Counted from the first letter of the stretch, positions 1-7,722 are shown. The stretch is 29,361 nt of DNA from JANNWF01 sp052390415 (GCA_052390415.1 JBQTGY010000091.1:1-29361); one strand, 5' to 3'. The notes: a model not told the origin generated them from the sequence alone. Program-made: numbers and translations.

Positions 1-392
1 ATCGCGCAGGACTTTTCGGCGAGCGCAAGGCGTGAGGAGCCGGAATGGTGGGCCCATTGCGGCGACGACCGAGCGAATGCGAAGGCGGCTCGCGCAGCGA
101 GCGAACAACGCAGCGATCGCCGCAAAGGACGAGCGAGGGCCGCGCCAGCGGGAAAATGCGGGCGGACAGTCTGTTCGAAGCACGATTCGACGGATTGCCT
201 TATTCAGCAACAGGAAGAGGGCATTTTCACGCGACCTCATGAAATTTCCGGGCTAGCCATTACGTCGAACCGCTTTCCCACTGGGACGTCGAATCGAGCG
301 CCGTGTTGCTGCGTGGCAACGTTGGCTTGATGAATCGGCCCGGACAGGTTGCCACGGCAGCCGTGGTCGCGCTTTCAAGCTTTGCTCCAATT
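1..392. other. Non-coding stretch downstream of the TonB receptor
   Basis: No convincing gene lies here. The stretch is rich in short GAGCGA/GCGAGC-type runs between about 35 and 140, which look like degenerate intergenic repeat sequence. A small open frame (32-256, +) has an arginine- and alanine-rich composition typical of chance translation of GC-rich DNA and has no good ribosome binding site. The last part is the 3' flank of the leftward receptor gene. I saw no strong terminator hairpin. Confidence 0.5.
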
Positions 393-2519
393 TCAGAAAT
401 CCAGCTGCAAGCCTGCATACCAGGTGCGCCCAGCGGCCGGGTCGATGCCGTCATTACGAATACGCGCCGTGTACTTCTCATCGAGCAGATTGGTGATGCC
501 GCCAAGCAGGGTGAAACGCGAGGCACCCAGTTGCCACTCGCCGGTCAGATCCCACACTTGGTAGGAAGGCATCAATCGGGTGGCGGTATTGGCGTCGTCG
601 GCGAAACTCTGGTCGACGAAAGTCCCGAGCAGTGCGAGCTTGCGGCGCTCGCCTTGACGGTAGACCAACCCGCTGCGGACCAGATAGTCCGGCGCGTATT
701 GCGGTGCGTTGCCGACGCGCTGCGGATTGGAATCCGCGGTGATTTCAGCATCCAGAATGGTGAAGTTCAGCAGCAGGTTGAGTTGCGGGGCGTCGGCATT
801 GCTGCCTGCATTCAACACATCGTATTGACCGGCAACTTCCAGGCCGCGGTACTCGATTTCGCCGATATTGCGCACCGGATCGGCCGCCGTGCCTGCGCCG
901 CCGATCTTGTCCTCGAACTTGCTCAAGAACACGCTGGTGTCGAAGATCAGGCCGCTGTCGAGCTGCGCGCGCAGGCCCACGTCGGTCTGCCACGAACTGC
1001 CTTCTTCCAGGTCGCCAGCGACGATTGTGGCGGTGCTATTGGGCACGGCTTCGGTGAAGATTGCGGGTCGATAACTCTCCGAATAGTTCAAGTAGCCGCG
1101 CACCGCCGGGCTGAAATCCCACGTGCTGCCGATCCCGTACAACGCCACCGTTTCATCGATTTCGCGCGAACGTGGCGCTGCTACGGGAGTCACAAACGAT
1201 GTAGTGACCGTCTGTTTGACGTTCTCGATGCGTACGCCTGGCGTGATGCTGAACCTGCCAAAGCGAAATAGACTCTCAGCGAACACCGGCAAATACTCAA
1301 TGTCGCGCTGCGAAGCGATGCGCAACACGCCATCACGGGAGTCGGTGCGTGGCGAATCGGTGCGGAAGTACTGCGCACCGACGCTCAATGAGTGTTGGTC
1401 ATCAACGCCCCAATTGCGCCGGTAGCGCGCGTCGACGCCCCACGTATCGAAGGTCTGCGCTTCTGCATCAAAACTGTTGGCGATCGCGCCGGTCGGCCGA
1501 GTGCCGAATCCACCGCCGCGTTCGCGATTGCTGAAACGGGTGTAGTCGACCACCCATGCGCGAGCACTGAACTGGCCGTGCTCGAAGTCCTGTTCAAGCG
1601 TCAGCGTGGCCGCGTCGCGATCCAGCTCAAAGCGGTCATTGAGTCGCGAGCTTTGGTCTGGGTCGCGGTCAAAATTGAGATCGTTCGCGCCGGTGCCACG
1701 ACTCAATCCACCCGGCTCGCCGTGCGCTTCGCGATAGCTGCCAAGGGTTAGAAACCAGCGCCGTGGGCCGTCAGCATCCAGCGCCAATTTGACAAAGCCG
1801 GCGTCCAGCTCCACATCGCTGTTGGCTTGCCGAAAGCCATCGGTCTCGCGATGGTTGTAATACACGTAATAGCCGAAGCGGCCGCTGGTGCCGTCGATGT
1901 AGGTGAAATTGTTCCAGGTGCTATCGGCGCCGAAGGTGTTGATCGTCGAACCACCCAACGTGTGCGCAAAACTCGGCCGATGGGTGACGTAGTTGAGCGC
2001 TCCGCCAGGCTGGGGGCCGTACATCAACGACGCGCCACCGCGGATGAATTCGATGCGATCCACGGTGTCCAGCGGCGGCACGTAATAGGCTTCGGGATAA
2101 CCAAACTGATCGGCGTGAATGGGAATGCCGTCAACCAGCACTTGCGTGTATTGGGTGCGATGCGGTTCCAGGCCTCGATAGCCGATGCTCAGCAGGGGCG
2201 AACTCTCTTCGCTCAGAATCAGCCCGGGCGCTTGAATCAACGCCAGCCGATAGTTGCTGCCGCTGATACGCGGGATGGCATCAAGGTCAACCACCGTGGT
2301 CTTTTTGCCGATGTTGATTTTGCCGCCTTGCACGTCGGGCAAGAACGGGCCTTGCACGTAGTGGTCTGACTCGGCCTCAGCCTCAACGACGACGCCGGGC
2401 AAGGTGTCAACCGAATCGTAGGCCGTAGCAGCCGCCGGAGGGATAGGCGTAGGTGTTACCGCAAGAGCCGCTTGAATGGCAAGGGACAGGATCGACATGG
2501 ATGGGCTGAACGACGGCAT
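393..2519 (-). CDS. TonB-dependent outer-membrane receptor, FecA-like (ferric chelate uptake)
   Basis: A 708-residue outer-membrane receptor that would import a chelated metal, probably iron, using energy from TonB-ExbBD. A hydrophobic export signal covers roughly residues 8-31. A TonB-box-like stretch (DTLPGVVVEAE, 38-48) follows. The plug domain spans about 70-182 and contains SIGYRGLEPHRTQYTQVLVDG and EAYYVPPLDTVDRIEFIRGG, the pattern of ferric dicitrate (FecA-type) receptors. The rest is beta-barrel, ending in an aromatic residue (GLQLDF), as outer-membrane insertion requires. Length is normal for the family. The ATG at 2519 is the most upstream start. The ATG at 2498 (residue 8) is an alternative, and neither has a clear Shine-Dalgarno sequence. 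No fecI/fecR sigma-regulator pair is adjacent. The ligand cannot be read from sequence; another siderophore or cobalamin is possible. Confidence 0.9.
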   Translation of the reverse strand: MPSFSPSMSILSLAIQAALAVTPTPIPPAAATAYDSVDTLPGVVVEAEAESDHYVQGPFLPDVQGGKINIGKKTTVVDLDAIPRISGSNYRLALIQAPGLILSEESSPLLSIGYRGLEPHRTQYTQVLVDGIPIHADQFGYPEAYYVPPLDTVDRIEFIRGGASLMYGPQPGGALNYVTHRPSFAHTLGGSTINTFGADSTWNNFTYIDGTSGRFGYYVYYNHRETDGFRQANSDVELDAGFVKLALDADGPRRWFLTLGSYREAHGEPGGLSRGTGANDLNFDRDPDQSSRLNDRFELDRDAATLTLEQDFEHGQFSARAWVVDYTRFSNRERGGGFGTRPTGAIANSFDAEAQTFDTWGVDARYRRNWGVDDQHSLSVGAQYFRTDSPRTDSRDGVLRIASQRDIEYLPVFAESLFRFGRFSITPGVRIENVKQTVTTSFVTPVAAPRSREIDETVALYGIGSTWDFSPAVRGYLNYSESYRPAIFTEAVPNSTATIVAGDLEEGSSWQTDVGLRAQLDSGLIFDTSVFLSKFEDKIGGAGTAADPVRNIGEIEYRGLEVAGQYDVLNAGSNADAPQLNLLLNFTILDAEITADSNPQRVGNAPQYAPDYLVRSGLVYRQGERRKLALLGTFVDQSFADDANTATRLMPSYQVWDLTGEWQLGASRFTLLGGITNLLDEKYTARIRNDGIDPAAGRTWYAGLQLDF

Positions 2520-2552
2520 TCGGGAAGCGCGAATGGTCCATGAAGCAGGATG

Positions 2553-2581
2553 CTAATGCAAGCCAGTCGCATTTGCGTTAG
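2553..2581. promoter_or_regulatory. Imperfect inverted repeat upstream of the TonB receptor
   Basis: CTAATGCAA (2553-2561) and TTGCGTTAG (2573-2581) are inverted copies with one mismatch, separated by 11 bases and centred about 48 bases upstream of the receptor start codon. An overlapping pair, AATGC (2555-2559) and GCATT (2569-2573), shares the dyad region. The position suits a repressor operator. It does not match the Fur box consensus well (about 5 of 19 positions), so the regulator is unknown. Confidence 0.3.
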
Positions 2582-2900
2582 TGAAAGAGGTGAGGCGTCC
2601 TCTCTGTTTTCTTCGAGCATCTCGAGCGGCGCATTCCTTTTCATCCGGCTTTCACCGATATCGGCGCGTTCGAATGGAAGAGTGTTCTGCGACAGAGCAG
2701 TCGAGCAAGCTCGGCTCTCCAACAGCATGGCCACACGAGCATGGGCGGCGCGAACTCGCATTCGAAAAACTTGCTCTGCTGCTTACGGCGACTTTTATGC
2801 CCTGTCGCATGAGCAGATTAGCCGGGCTCAGGGCCTTCCAGCACCTTCGCGCTTGGCGTTCACCCGCTGCGAGCGTGCCTTCACTTGTGCTCGCTCAGGC

Positions 2901-3104
2901 GGTCGGTCGCTTCGCGACCGCCTTCGTTTCACTCGGTCAGTTGTTACGCGACCGCCTTCGTTTCACTCGGTCGGTTGTTACGCGGCCGCCTTCATTTCAC
3001 TCGGTCGGTTGCTTCGCGACCGCCTTCGTTTCACTCGGTCGGTTGTTACGCGACCGCCTTCATTTCACTCGGTCGGTTGCTTCGCGACCGCCTTCGTTTC
3101 ACTC
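2901..3104. repeat. Tandem array of six 34-bp units
   Basis: Six contiguous 34-bp units start at 2901, 2935, 2969, 3003, 3037 and 3071, followed by a truncated start of a seventh at 3105. Each begins GGTCGGTTG (or a one-base variant), continues into CGCGACCGCC and ends TTCRTTTCACTC. Units 3+4 and 5+6 form a 68-bp dimer: units 3 and 5 carry TTA and CATTTC, units 4 and 6 carry TTC and CGTTTC, and the two dimers differ at one base. GGTCGC/GCGACC can pair as a small hairpin in the first unit. There are no spacers and no cas genes, so this is not a CRISPR array. Confidence 0.95.
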
Positions 3105-3151
3105 GGTCAGCGGCAAGCAATCCTTCGGTTTGCTGGCGCGCCGCTTCACCC

Positions 3152-5197
3152 TCAGTCCTCTTCAACCCGCGGCCGATACGCCTCTGACAACTGCTTTTGC
3201 ACCGCCGGTGGCACGGGTTCGTAATGGCTGAACTCAATCGAGTAGCGGCCGCGGCCGGCGGTCAGCGCTTTTAGTTCGCTGGCGTATTCGCCGACTTCGG
3301 CCAGTGGTACTTGGGCTTTCACTACCAGTTCGCCTCCGCGCAACGAGTCGGTGCCGTTGATGCGCGCGCGTTTGCTGGCGAGTCCGCCAGTGACATCGCC
3401 CATGTGTTGATCGGGCACCGAGACGTCCAGATTGACGATGGGCTCCAACACGATGGGGCGGGCCTTGCTGATGGCGTCCAGAAATGCCTTCTTGCCAGCG
3501 GCCACGAATGCCACTTCCTTCGAGTCGACGGGATGGTACTTGCCGTCGTAAACAATGGCGCGCAGGTCCTGCATCTGGTAACCGGCCAGCGCGCCGTGTT
3601 CCAGCACCATGCGCACGCCTTTCTCGATGGCCGGCAGAAACTGGTTGGGGATGGTGCCGCCTTTCACTTCATCGACAAATTCGAAACCCGCACCGCGAGG
3701 CAAGGGCTCAACCCGCAGGAACACCTCGCCAAATTGACCCGCGCCACCGGTTTGTTTCTTGTGCCGGTGGTGGCCATCGGCCTTTGCGCTGACCGTTTCA
3801 CGATAGGCAATGCGTGGCGGTCGCGAGCTGACTTCGACCTGATAACGATCCTTCATGCGCTCCAACATCAACTTGATGTGCAACTCGCCCAAACCACGAA
3901 TCACGGTCTCGTTGAGTTCGGCGTGGTGTTCGATGCGGAAGCAGGGATCTTCTTCGTGCAACTTGTGCAGAGCGGTGGCGAGCTTCTGCTCCTGGCCCTT
4001 GTGCAGTGGCTCGATCGCGAGGCCGAACATCGGCTGCGGAAAATCCAGCGGCTTGAGATGGATGTGATCATCAAAGTGGCTGTCGTGCAGGATGGCGTCG
4101 AAGTGAATCTCGTCGACCTTGGCGACTGCGGCGATATCGCCCGGAATGGCCTCGTCGATCTCCGTGTGCTCCTTGCCACGCAGCTTGAACAAATGGCCGA
4201 CCTTGAACGGCTTTTTGCCGTCGTCGATGAACAACTGAGTGTCGCGGCGAACCGTGCCCTGATAGATGCGAAAGATGCCGAGTTTGCCGACGAACGGATC
4301 ATTGACGATCTTGAACACGTCGGCGATTACATGCGCATTGGGGTCGGAAATCGCCGTCAGCGGCACCGCCTCGCTGCCCTTCAGGAAGGGTGGTGGATTG
4401 GCTTCGTAGGGGTTCGGCATCAGTGTTTCAAACAAGTCCAGCAGCTCTCGCACACCCGCGCCGCTCCTGGCCGAGACGAAACATATCGGCACCAGGTGGC
4501 CCTCACGCAAACACTGCTCGAAGGCATCGTGCAGCTCCTGCCCAGACAGGCCGGCTTCGCCTTCTTCCAGATAGTGGCCCATGACGTCTTCGTTGATTTC
4601 GACGACCTGGTCGATGATTTGCTGATGGGCCAGCGCCACGCTTGAAAACTCGCTTTCGCCCTGCGGTGTGCGGAAACAATCGACGACCGAACCGCGTCCT
4701 TTTGCCGGCAAGTTCAGCGGCAGACATTCGCGACCGAAAGTCTCGCGCAGTTGTTCGACCAAATACTCAAGGTCGCAATCCTCGGAATCGATCTTGTTGA
4801 CGATGATCAATCGGCACAGTCGACGCGCGCGGGCGTAATCCATCAAGCGTTGCGTGCTGTGCTCGATGCCATGCGCGGCGTTGACCACCACGGCGCAGGT
4901 CTCAACGGCTGCCAACGCAGAAAGTGTCGGCCCGCGAAAATCGGTGTATCCCGGCGTATCAATCAAGTTGACATGCACACCGCCGTGATCGATGGAGGCA
5001 ATGCTGGAATTGATCGAATGGCCGCGCGCTTTTTCCAGCGGGTCAAAGTCCGACAAAGTGGTGCCGCGCTCCACCGAACCGGTGGTTTGCAGCGTGCCAC
5101 CGGCGTGCAGCAGCGCTTCAAACAGGGTGGTCTTGCCAGCGCCGGCGTGACCGGTAAGCGCGATGTTGCGGATATCGGCAGTGCGATAAGCAGGCAT
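3152..5197 (-). CDS. Elongation factor G-like GTPase (FusA2/EF-G2 type)
   Basis: A 681-residue translation-factor GTPase with EF-G architecture: G domain (about 1-270), domain II, domains III-V, ending in the EF-G C-terminal fold (ALTAGRGRYSIEFSHYEPVP). The P-loop is GHAGAGKT (16-23), G3 is DTPGYTDF (80-87) and G4 is NKID (134-137). Canonical EF-G has DTPGHVDF, with a catalytic histidine that is Tyr84 here. The usual switch I RGITI is replaced by RGHSINSS. These are marks of the EF-G2/FusA2 paralogues, not the housekeeping factor, and the gene is not beside rpsL-rpsG-tuf. The Mycobacterium smegmatis EF-G2 was reported to bind nucleotide without ribosome-stimulated GTPase activity; whether that applies here is inference. 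The ATG has a good ribosome binding site (GGAGGT, complement of 5205-5210, 7 bases away). Its 5' region carries a 10-bp inverted repeat. Confidence 0.92.
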   Translation of the reverse strand: MPAYRTADIRNIALTGHAGAGKTTLFEALLHAGGTLQTTGSVERGTTLSDFDPLEKARGHSINSSIASIDHGGVHVNLIDTPGYTDFRGPTLSALAAVETCAVVVNAAHGIEHSTQRLMDYARARRLCRLIIVNKIDSEDCDLEYLVEQLRETFGRECLPLNLPAKGRGSVVDCFRTPQGESEFSSVALAHQQIIDQVVEINEDVMGHYLEEGEAGLSGQELHDAFEQCLREGHLVPICFVSARSGAGVRELLDLFETLMPNPYEANPPPFLKGSEAVPLTAISDPNAHVIADVFKIVNDPFVGKLGIFRIYQGTVRRDTQLFIDDGKKPFKVGHLFKLRGKEHTEIDEAIPGDIAAVAKVDEIHFDAILHDSHFDDHIHLKPLDFPQPMFGLAIEPLHKGQEQKLATALHKLHEEDPCFRIEHHAELNETVIRGLGELHIKLMLERMKDRYQVEVSSRPPRIAYRETVSAKADGHHRHKKQTGGAGQFGEVFLRVEPLPRGAGFEFVDEVKGGTIPNQFLPAIEKGVRMVLEHGALAGYQMQDLRAIVYDGKYHPVDSKEVAFVAAGKKAFLDAISKARPIVLEPIVNLDVSVPDQHMGDVTGGLASKRARINGTDSLRGGELVVKAQVPLAEVGEYASELKALTAGRGRYSIEFSHYEPVPPAVQKQLSEAYRPRVEED

Positions 5198-5503
5198 CTG
5201 GTGAACCTCCGTCGGAGACTGGCAGCCTGTCGGGCTTAGGTGGTCGAGGCGAAAATCTGGCTGCGGAGGTCAGATTTTCGACAATTTGCAGGCTCATAGC
5301 AGCGCTACGGGCCAAGAATTGGCGGAAATATGGACCCCGCAGACGGCTTTGCAGCCCGGCCGACCTGAGTCCGGCAGGCTGCTAACGGGTAGAGTTTCAG
5401 GCTGTCAGCTTGGGGTCAACGGTGCAGTGCAGCATGGGGCAACAGGTAGACTTGTCCCGCGAGCCGAATGGGTCGGCGCAAGCAACAATTGGGAGTTCAT
5501 CCG
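5198..5503. other. Divergent intergenic region between fusA2-like gene and osmC
   Basis: 306 bases with no gene. The region must hold the promoters of both the leftward EF-G paralogue and the rightward osmC gene. It contains the perfect 10-bp inverted repeat at 5250-5280 and the wider imperfect inverted pair around 5222 and 5369-5382. I could not pick a convincing sigma-70 promoter for either gene by eye. Confidence 0.5.
5250..5280. promoter_or_regulatory. Perfect 10-bp inverted repeat in the fusA2-like/osmC divergent region
   Basis: CGAAAATCTG (5250-5259) and CAGATTTTCG (5271-5280) are perfect inverted copies separated by 11 bases. The pair is 53-83 bases upstream of the leftward EF-G paralogue start. 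It could be a hairpin in that gene's leader or a two-half-site operator for either divergent gene. A second, imperfect inverted pair flanks it: GCAGCCTGTCGG near 5222 and CCGGCAGGCTGC near 5369. That wider pair resembles intergenic repeat sequence. Confidence 0.45.
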
Positions 5504-5935
5504 ATGTCTATGAAACGTGTTGCAACAGCATGGTGGGAAGGCGATCTGAAGGCTGGGCGTGGCGCCATGAGCACGCCACAAAGCGGCTTGTTTGCGGATC
5601 AGAAGTATTCGTTCAATACCCGCTTTGGTGAGGAAAAGGGCACCAACCCGGAAGAATTGTTGGCTGCCTCCCATGCTGGCTGTTTCAGCATGGCACTGGG
5701 CTTCATGTTGCAAAACGCTGGTCTCAAGGCCACTCGCATCGATACACGCGCCGAGGTCACCATGGAAATGGTGCCGTCGCCATCGGCCACAGCAGTGCAT
5801 CTGACCGTGACGGCCAGCGTGCCGGATTGCAGTGCGGAAAAGTTTGCCGAGATTGCCGAGAACGCCAAAAAGAATTGCGTGATTTCGCGCGCGCTGGCGA
5901 TCCCGGTGAGCATGACGGCGACGTTGCAGGGTTGA
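5504..5935 (+). CDS. osmC: OsmC family organic hydroperoxide peroxidase
   Basis: A 143-residue cytoplasmic thiol peroxidase that reduces organic hydroperoxides. Both redox cysteines are present: Cys60 in the SHAGCFSMAL motif and Cys125 in KNCVISRAL. Length and pattern fit OsmC more closely than Ohr. The start is the ATG at 5504 (MSMKRVATAWWEGD), preceded by GGGAG at 5491-5495. A start at 5468 would add 12 residues the family does not have. The gene stands alone, divergent from the EF-G paralogue, and is followed by a strong hairpin at 5993-6027. OsmC genes are usually stress- or stationary-phase-induced; nothing in this sequence shows that directly. Confidence 0.93.
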   Translation: MSMKRVATAWWEGDLKAGRGAMSTPQSGLFADQKYSFNTRFGEEKGTNPEELLAASHAGCFSMALGFMLQNAGLKATRIDTRAEVTMEMVPSPSATAVHLTVTASVPDCSAEKFAEIAENAKKNCVISRALAIPVSMTATLQG

Positions 5936-5992
5936 ACCGGGACGCGTCAATGGCGATAGCCATTCGCAAATGAAATCAAAGTGTTAATGCAT

Positions 5993-6027
5993 ACGGTTGC
6001 GCGCGAAACTGTCTCGCGAGCAACCGT
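5993..6027 (+). terminator. Long hairpin downstream of osmC
   Basis: Arms 5993-6006 (ACGGTTGCGCGCGA) and 6014-6027 (TCGCGAGCAACCGT) pair over 14 bases with one mismatch around a 7-base loop. It lies 58 bases after the osmC stop. There is no T-run after the stem, so it may be an mRNA-stabilising hairpin or a regulatory dyad of the next gene and not an intrinsic terminator. Confidence 0.45.
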
Positions 6028-6145
6028 TGCTGTCGACCTCATGAACAAAAATTGAGGGCTCAGTCGGATTCAGAACGGATTAAGTCCACTCGCCCTAGCG
6101 TTGGCCCTGCCCGGACCACTTCGGTCCGCGAACAGGAGATTCACG

Positions 6146-6715
6146 ATGATCCGTACCCTCACCGCCAGCATGGTTGCTGCCAGCTTGGCATTCGCCGGCG
6201 CGGCGTCGGCACGTGACCATGGCGGTCGTTACGACGACGGTCGTTACGCATGGGCCGATGTCGTTCGCGTTGAGCCAATCATCAGCAGCATCGAGCGGCC
6301 GGTTGCTGATCGGCAGTGCTACGAGCAGCCGGTGGTGTATCGGGAACCCGTGCGTTATCACAGCGGCCGCCGTGACCGTGCACCGGCGATCCTGGGAGCC
6401 ATCGTCGGTGGCGTGATCGGCAGCCAGTTCGGCAGTGGCGGTGGTCGTGATGCCGCCACCGCAGCCGGCGCCCTTCTGGGCTATCAATCCGTACGCGACG
6501 ATCAACGCCGCTATGGCGGCGCTTACGTGAGCGGCGGTCACGAGTACACTCGCTACGAAACCCGCTGCACCACGCAGAGCAACTACGTGCGTGACGATAC
6601 CGTCACTGGTTACGAGGTGACTTATCGGTTCCGCGGACAGACTTATCAGACCGTCACCGACTACAACCCGGGCGACCGCATCCAGGTCGAGGTGGATGTG
6701 CGGCCGGTGCGCTAG
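6146..6715 (+). CDS. Exported glycine-zipper 2TM domain protein (surface antigen-like)
   Basis: A 189-residue exported protein of unknown exact role. Residues 1-22 (MIRTLTASMVAASLAFAGAASA) are a clear signal peptide with an AxA cleavage site. Residues 81-112 form a glycine-zipper segment (GAIVGGVIGSQFGSGGG, then AATAAGALLG), as in Rickettsia 17-kDa-antigen/SlyB-like proteins that associate with the outer membrane. There is no lipobox cysteine at the cleavage site. Two cysteines (58 and 141) could form a disulfide. The C-terminal half has tyrosine-rich YEVTYRFRGQTYQT, a common ending for this family. The ATG at 6146 has AGGAG at 6134-6138; an upstream in-frame start at 6101 would precede the signal peptide and is rejected. 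The gene converges with rapZ across a heptamer repeat. Confidence 0.85.
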   Translation: MIRTLTASMVAASLAFAGAASARDHGGRYDDGRYAWADVVRVEPIISSIERPVADRQCYEQPVVYREPVRYHSGRRDRAPAILGAIVGGVIGSQFGSGGGRDAATAAGALLGYQSVRDDQRRYGGAYVSGGHEYTRYETRCTTQSNYVRDDTVTGYEVTYRFRGQTYQTVTDYNPGDRIQVEVDVRPVR

Positions 6716-6722
6716 TTTGATG

Positions 6723-6768
6723 CTCGGGACTCGGGACTCGGGACTCGGGACTCGGGACTCGGGACTCG
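6723..6768. repeat. Heptamer tandem repeat (CTCGGGA)n
   Basis: Six exact copies of CTCGGGA run from 6723 to 6764, followed by CTCG. The array begins 8 bases after the stop codon of the glycine-zipper gene. Its complement occurs at 6818-6840 (GAGTCCC, then AGTCCCGAGTCCCGG), so the transcript can fold into a hairpin with a loop of about 50 bases and several alternative registers. Confidence 0.95.
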
Positions 6769-6817
6769 CCTTGCGACCCGAGTGATTGACTCAATCGCCC
6801 GTGAATACCACACCTAC

Positions 6818-6840
6818 GAGTCCCCAGTCCCGAGTCCCGG
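6818..6840. repeat. Inverted complement of the heptamer array
   Basis: GAGTCCC (6818-6824) and AGTCCCGAGTCCCGG (6826-6840) are reverse complements of the 6723-6768 array. They lie just beyond the stop of the leftward rapZ gene. Together the two blocks sit exactly between convergent genes and could work as a bidirectional terminator or insulator. Confidence 0.8.
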
Positions 6841-6849
6841 CTCGCTCAC

Positions 6850-7722
6850 TCACTCCAACTCGCGATGAAAGCTCACCACTTGTTGCCGACCACCGTTGCG
6901 CAAGTGGTCTGCCAGCCGCTCAGCTAGGTACACCGAGCGGTGGCGGCCGCCGGTGCAGCCGAACGCGATGGTGACGTAGCTACGGGTTTCCCCTTCGAAG
7001 CGTGGAATCCACACGTCCAGGAAGGCAGATATCTGTTCGAAAAACTGGTTGACAAGCGGGTCCGCATCCAAGTGCTCGCGAACCGCGCGATCACGCCCCG
7101 AAAGCGGCCGCAAGCTGGGATTCCAGTGCGGGTTGGGCAAACAGCGCGCGTCGAATACGAAGTCGGCGTCAATCGGTACGCCGCGCCGATAAGCGAATGA
7201 CTCAAGCAAGATCGACAGGCCCGGCGTTTGCCCGGTGCCAAGCTCGGTGACGATCAAACGCCGAAGTTGGTGGACGTTGAGTTCCGAGGTATCGATGACG
7301 CGGTCCGCCAAGGCCATCAAGGGCTTCAGCAAGCGTCGCTCTTCGGCGATCGCATCTGCCAATGGCAATCCATCGTGGCTGAGCGGGTGTCGGCGCCGGG
7401 TCTCGGAAAAGCGCTTCAACAAGGCGTCATCGCGGGTGTCGAGAAACACCAACTGATGCTCGATCCCCATGCTCCCGACGTCGGAGAGTGCCTGCGGCAG
7501 ATGGCCGAGATCCTCGCGGCGGTTGCGCACATCGATGCCCACTGCGAGGCGTCCCGGTGGATCCACGCCTTCGAGCACGCTGCGCACAAAGTCTGGCAGC
7601 AAATCCGAGGGGAGGTTGTCGACACAGTAGTAGTCGATGTCCTCGAGGGTGCGCAGGGCGACGCTCTTGCCGGAGCCTGAGAGTCCGGAAACTACAGTGA
7701 GACGCGGCGGCGTCGAATTCAT
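6850..7722 (-). CDS. rapZ: RNase adapter protein RapZ
   Basis: A 290-residue P-loop protein. In E. coli RapZ presents the small RNA GlmZ to RNase E and so adjusts GlmS and glucosamine-6-phosphate supply for envelope synthesis. The Walker A motif is GLSGSGKS (13-20), followed by the family's DYYCVDNLP. The C-terminal RNA-binding domain ends with FGCTGGRHRSVYLAERLADHL. The ATG at 7722 is chosen because the longer frame to 7812 would translate a GC-rich hairpin repeat (PLPLPSPPRTTG). It is the last gene of the kdsD-rapZ run. In E. coli npr follows rapZ; here the next gene converges instead. Whether this species has GlmZ/GlmY is unknown, so the RNA target is inference. Confidence 0.95.
   Translation of the reverse strand: MNSTPPRLTVVSGLSGSGKSVALRTLEDIDYYCVDNLPSDLLPDFVRSVLEGVDPPGRLAVGIDVRNRREDLGHLPQALSDVGSMGIEHQLVFLDTRDDALLKRFSETRRRHPLSHDGLPLADAIAEERRLLKPLMALADRVIDTSELNVHQLRRLIVTELGTGQTPGLSILLESFAYRRGVPIDADFVFDARCLPNPHWNPSLRPLSGRDRAVREHLDADPLVNQFFEQISAFLDVWIPRFEGETRSYVTIAFGCTGGRHRSVYLAERLADHLRNGGRQQVVSFHRELE

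Larger units (their letters stand above)
2520..3151. other. 632-bp spacer between the EF-G paralogue and the TonB receptor
   Basis: Both flanking genes point left, so this is the 3' flank of the EF-G paralogue and the 5' region of the receptor. It holds a 34-bp tandem array (annotated separately) and an inverted repeat close to the receptor start. Open frames cross it on the plus strand, but they run through the 34-bp array in all three registers. Their proteins are low-complexity translations (RDRLRFTRS, RPPSFHSVG) with no family resemblance. I call no gene here. Confidence 0.6.

Noticed and set aside
32..256. Small plus-strand open frame at the window start
   Set aside because: Its arginine/alanine-rich translation looks like chance reading of repeat-like GC-rich DNA. 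It has no ribosome binding site and no recognisable family.
303..1271. 322-residue open frame opposite the TonB receptor
   Set aside because: It is antisense to a clear receptor gene. High GC content opens long antisense frames, and the protein resembles nothing.
2553..2581. Fur box upstream of the TonB receptor
   Set aside because: The dyad matches only about 5 of 19 consensus positions, so it is kept as an unassigned inverted repeat.
2901..3104. CRISPR array
   Set aside because: The 34-bp units are contiguous with no spacers, and no cas genes are near.
2550..3231. Plus-strand open frames crossing the 34-bp array, including two over 200 residues
   Set aside because: All three registers stay open because the repeat unit lacks stops. 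The products are repeat translations (FHSVG, RDRLRFTRS) without domains.
3311..4645. 444-residue open frame opposite the EF-G paralogue
   Set aside because: Antisense shadow of a well-conserved gene; composition is that of a complement frame.
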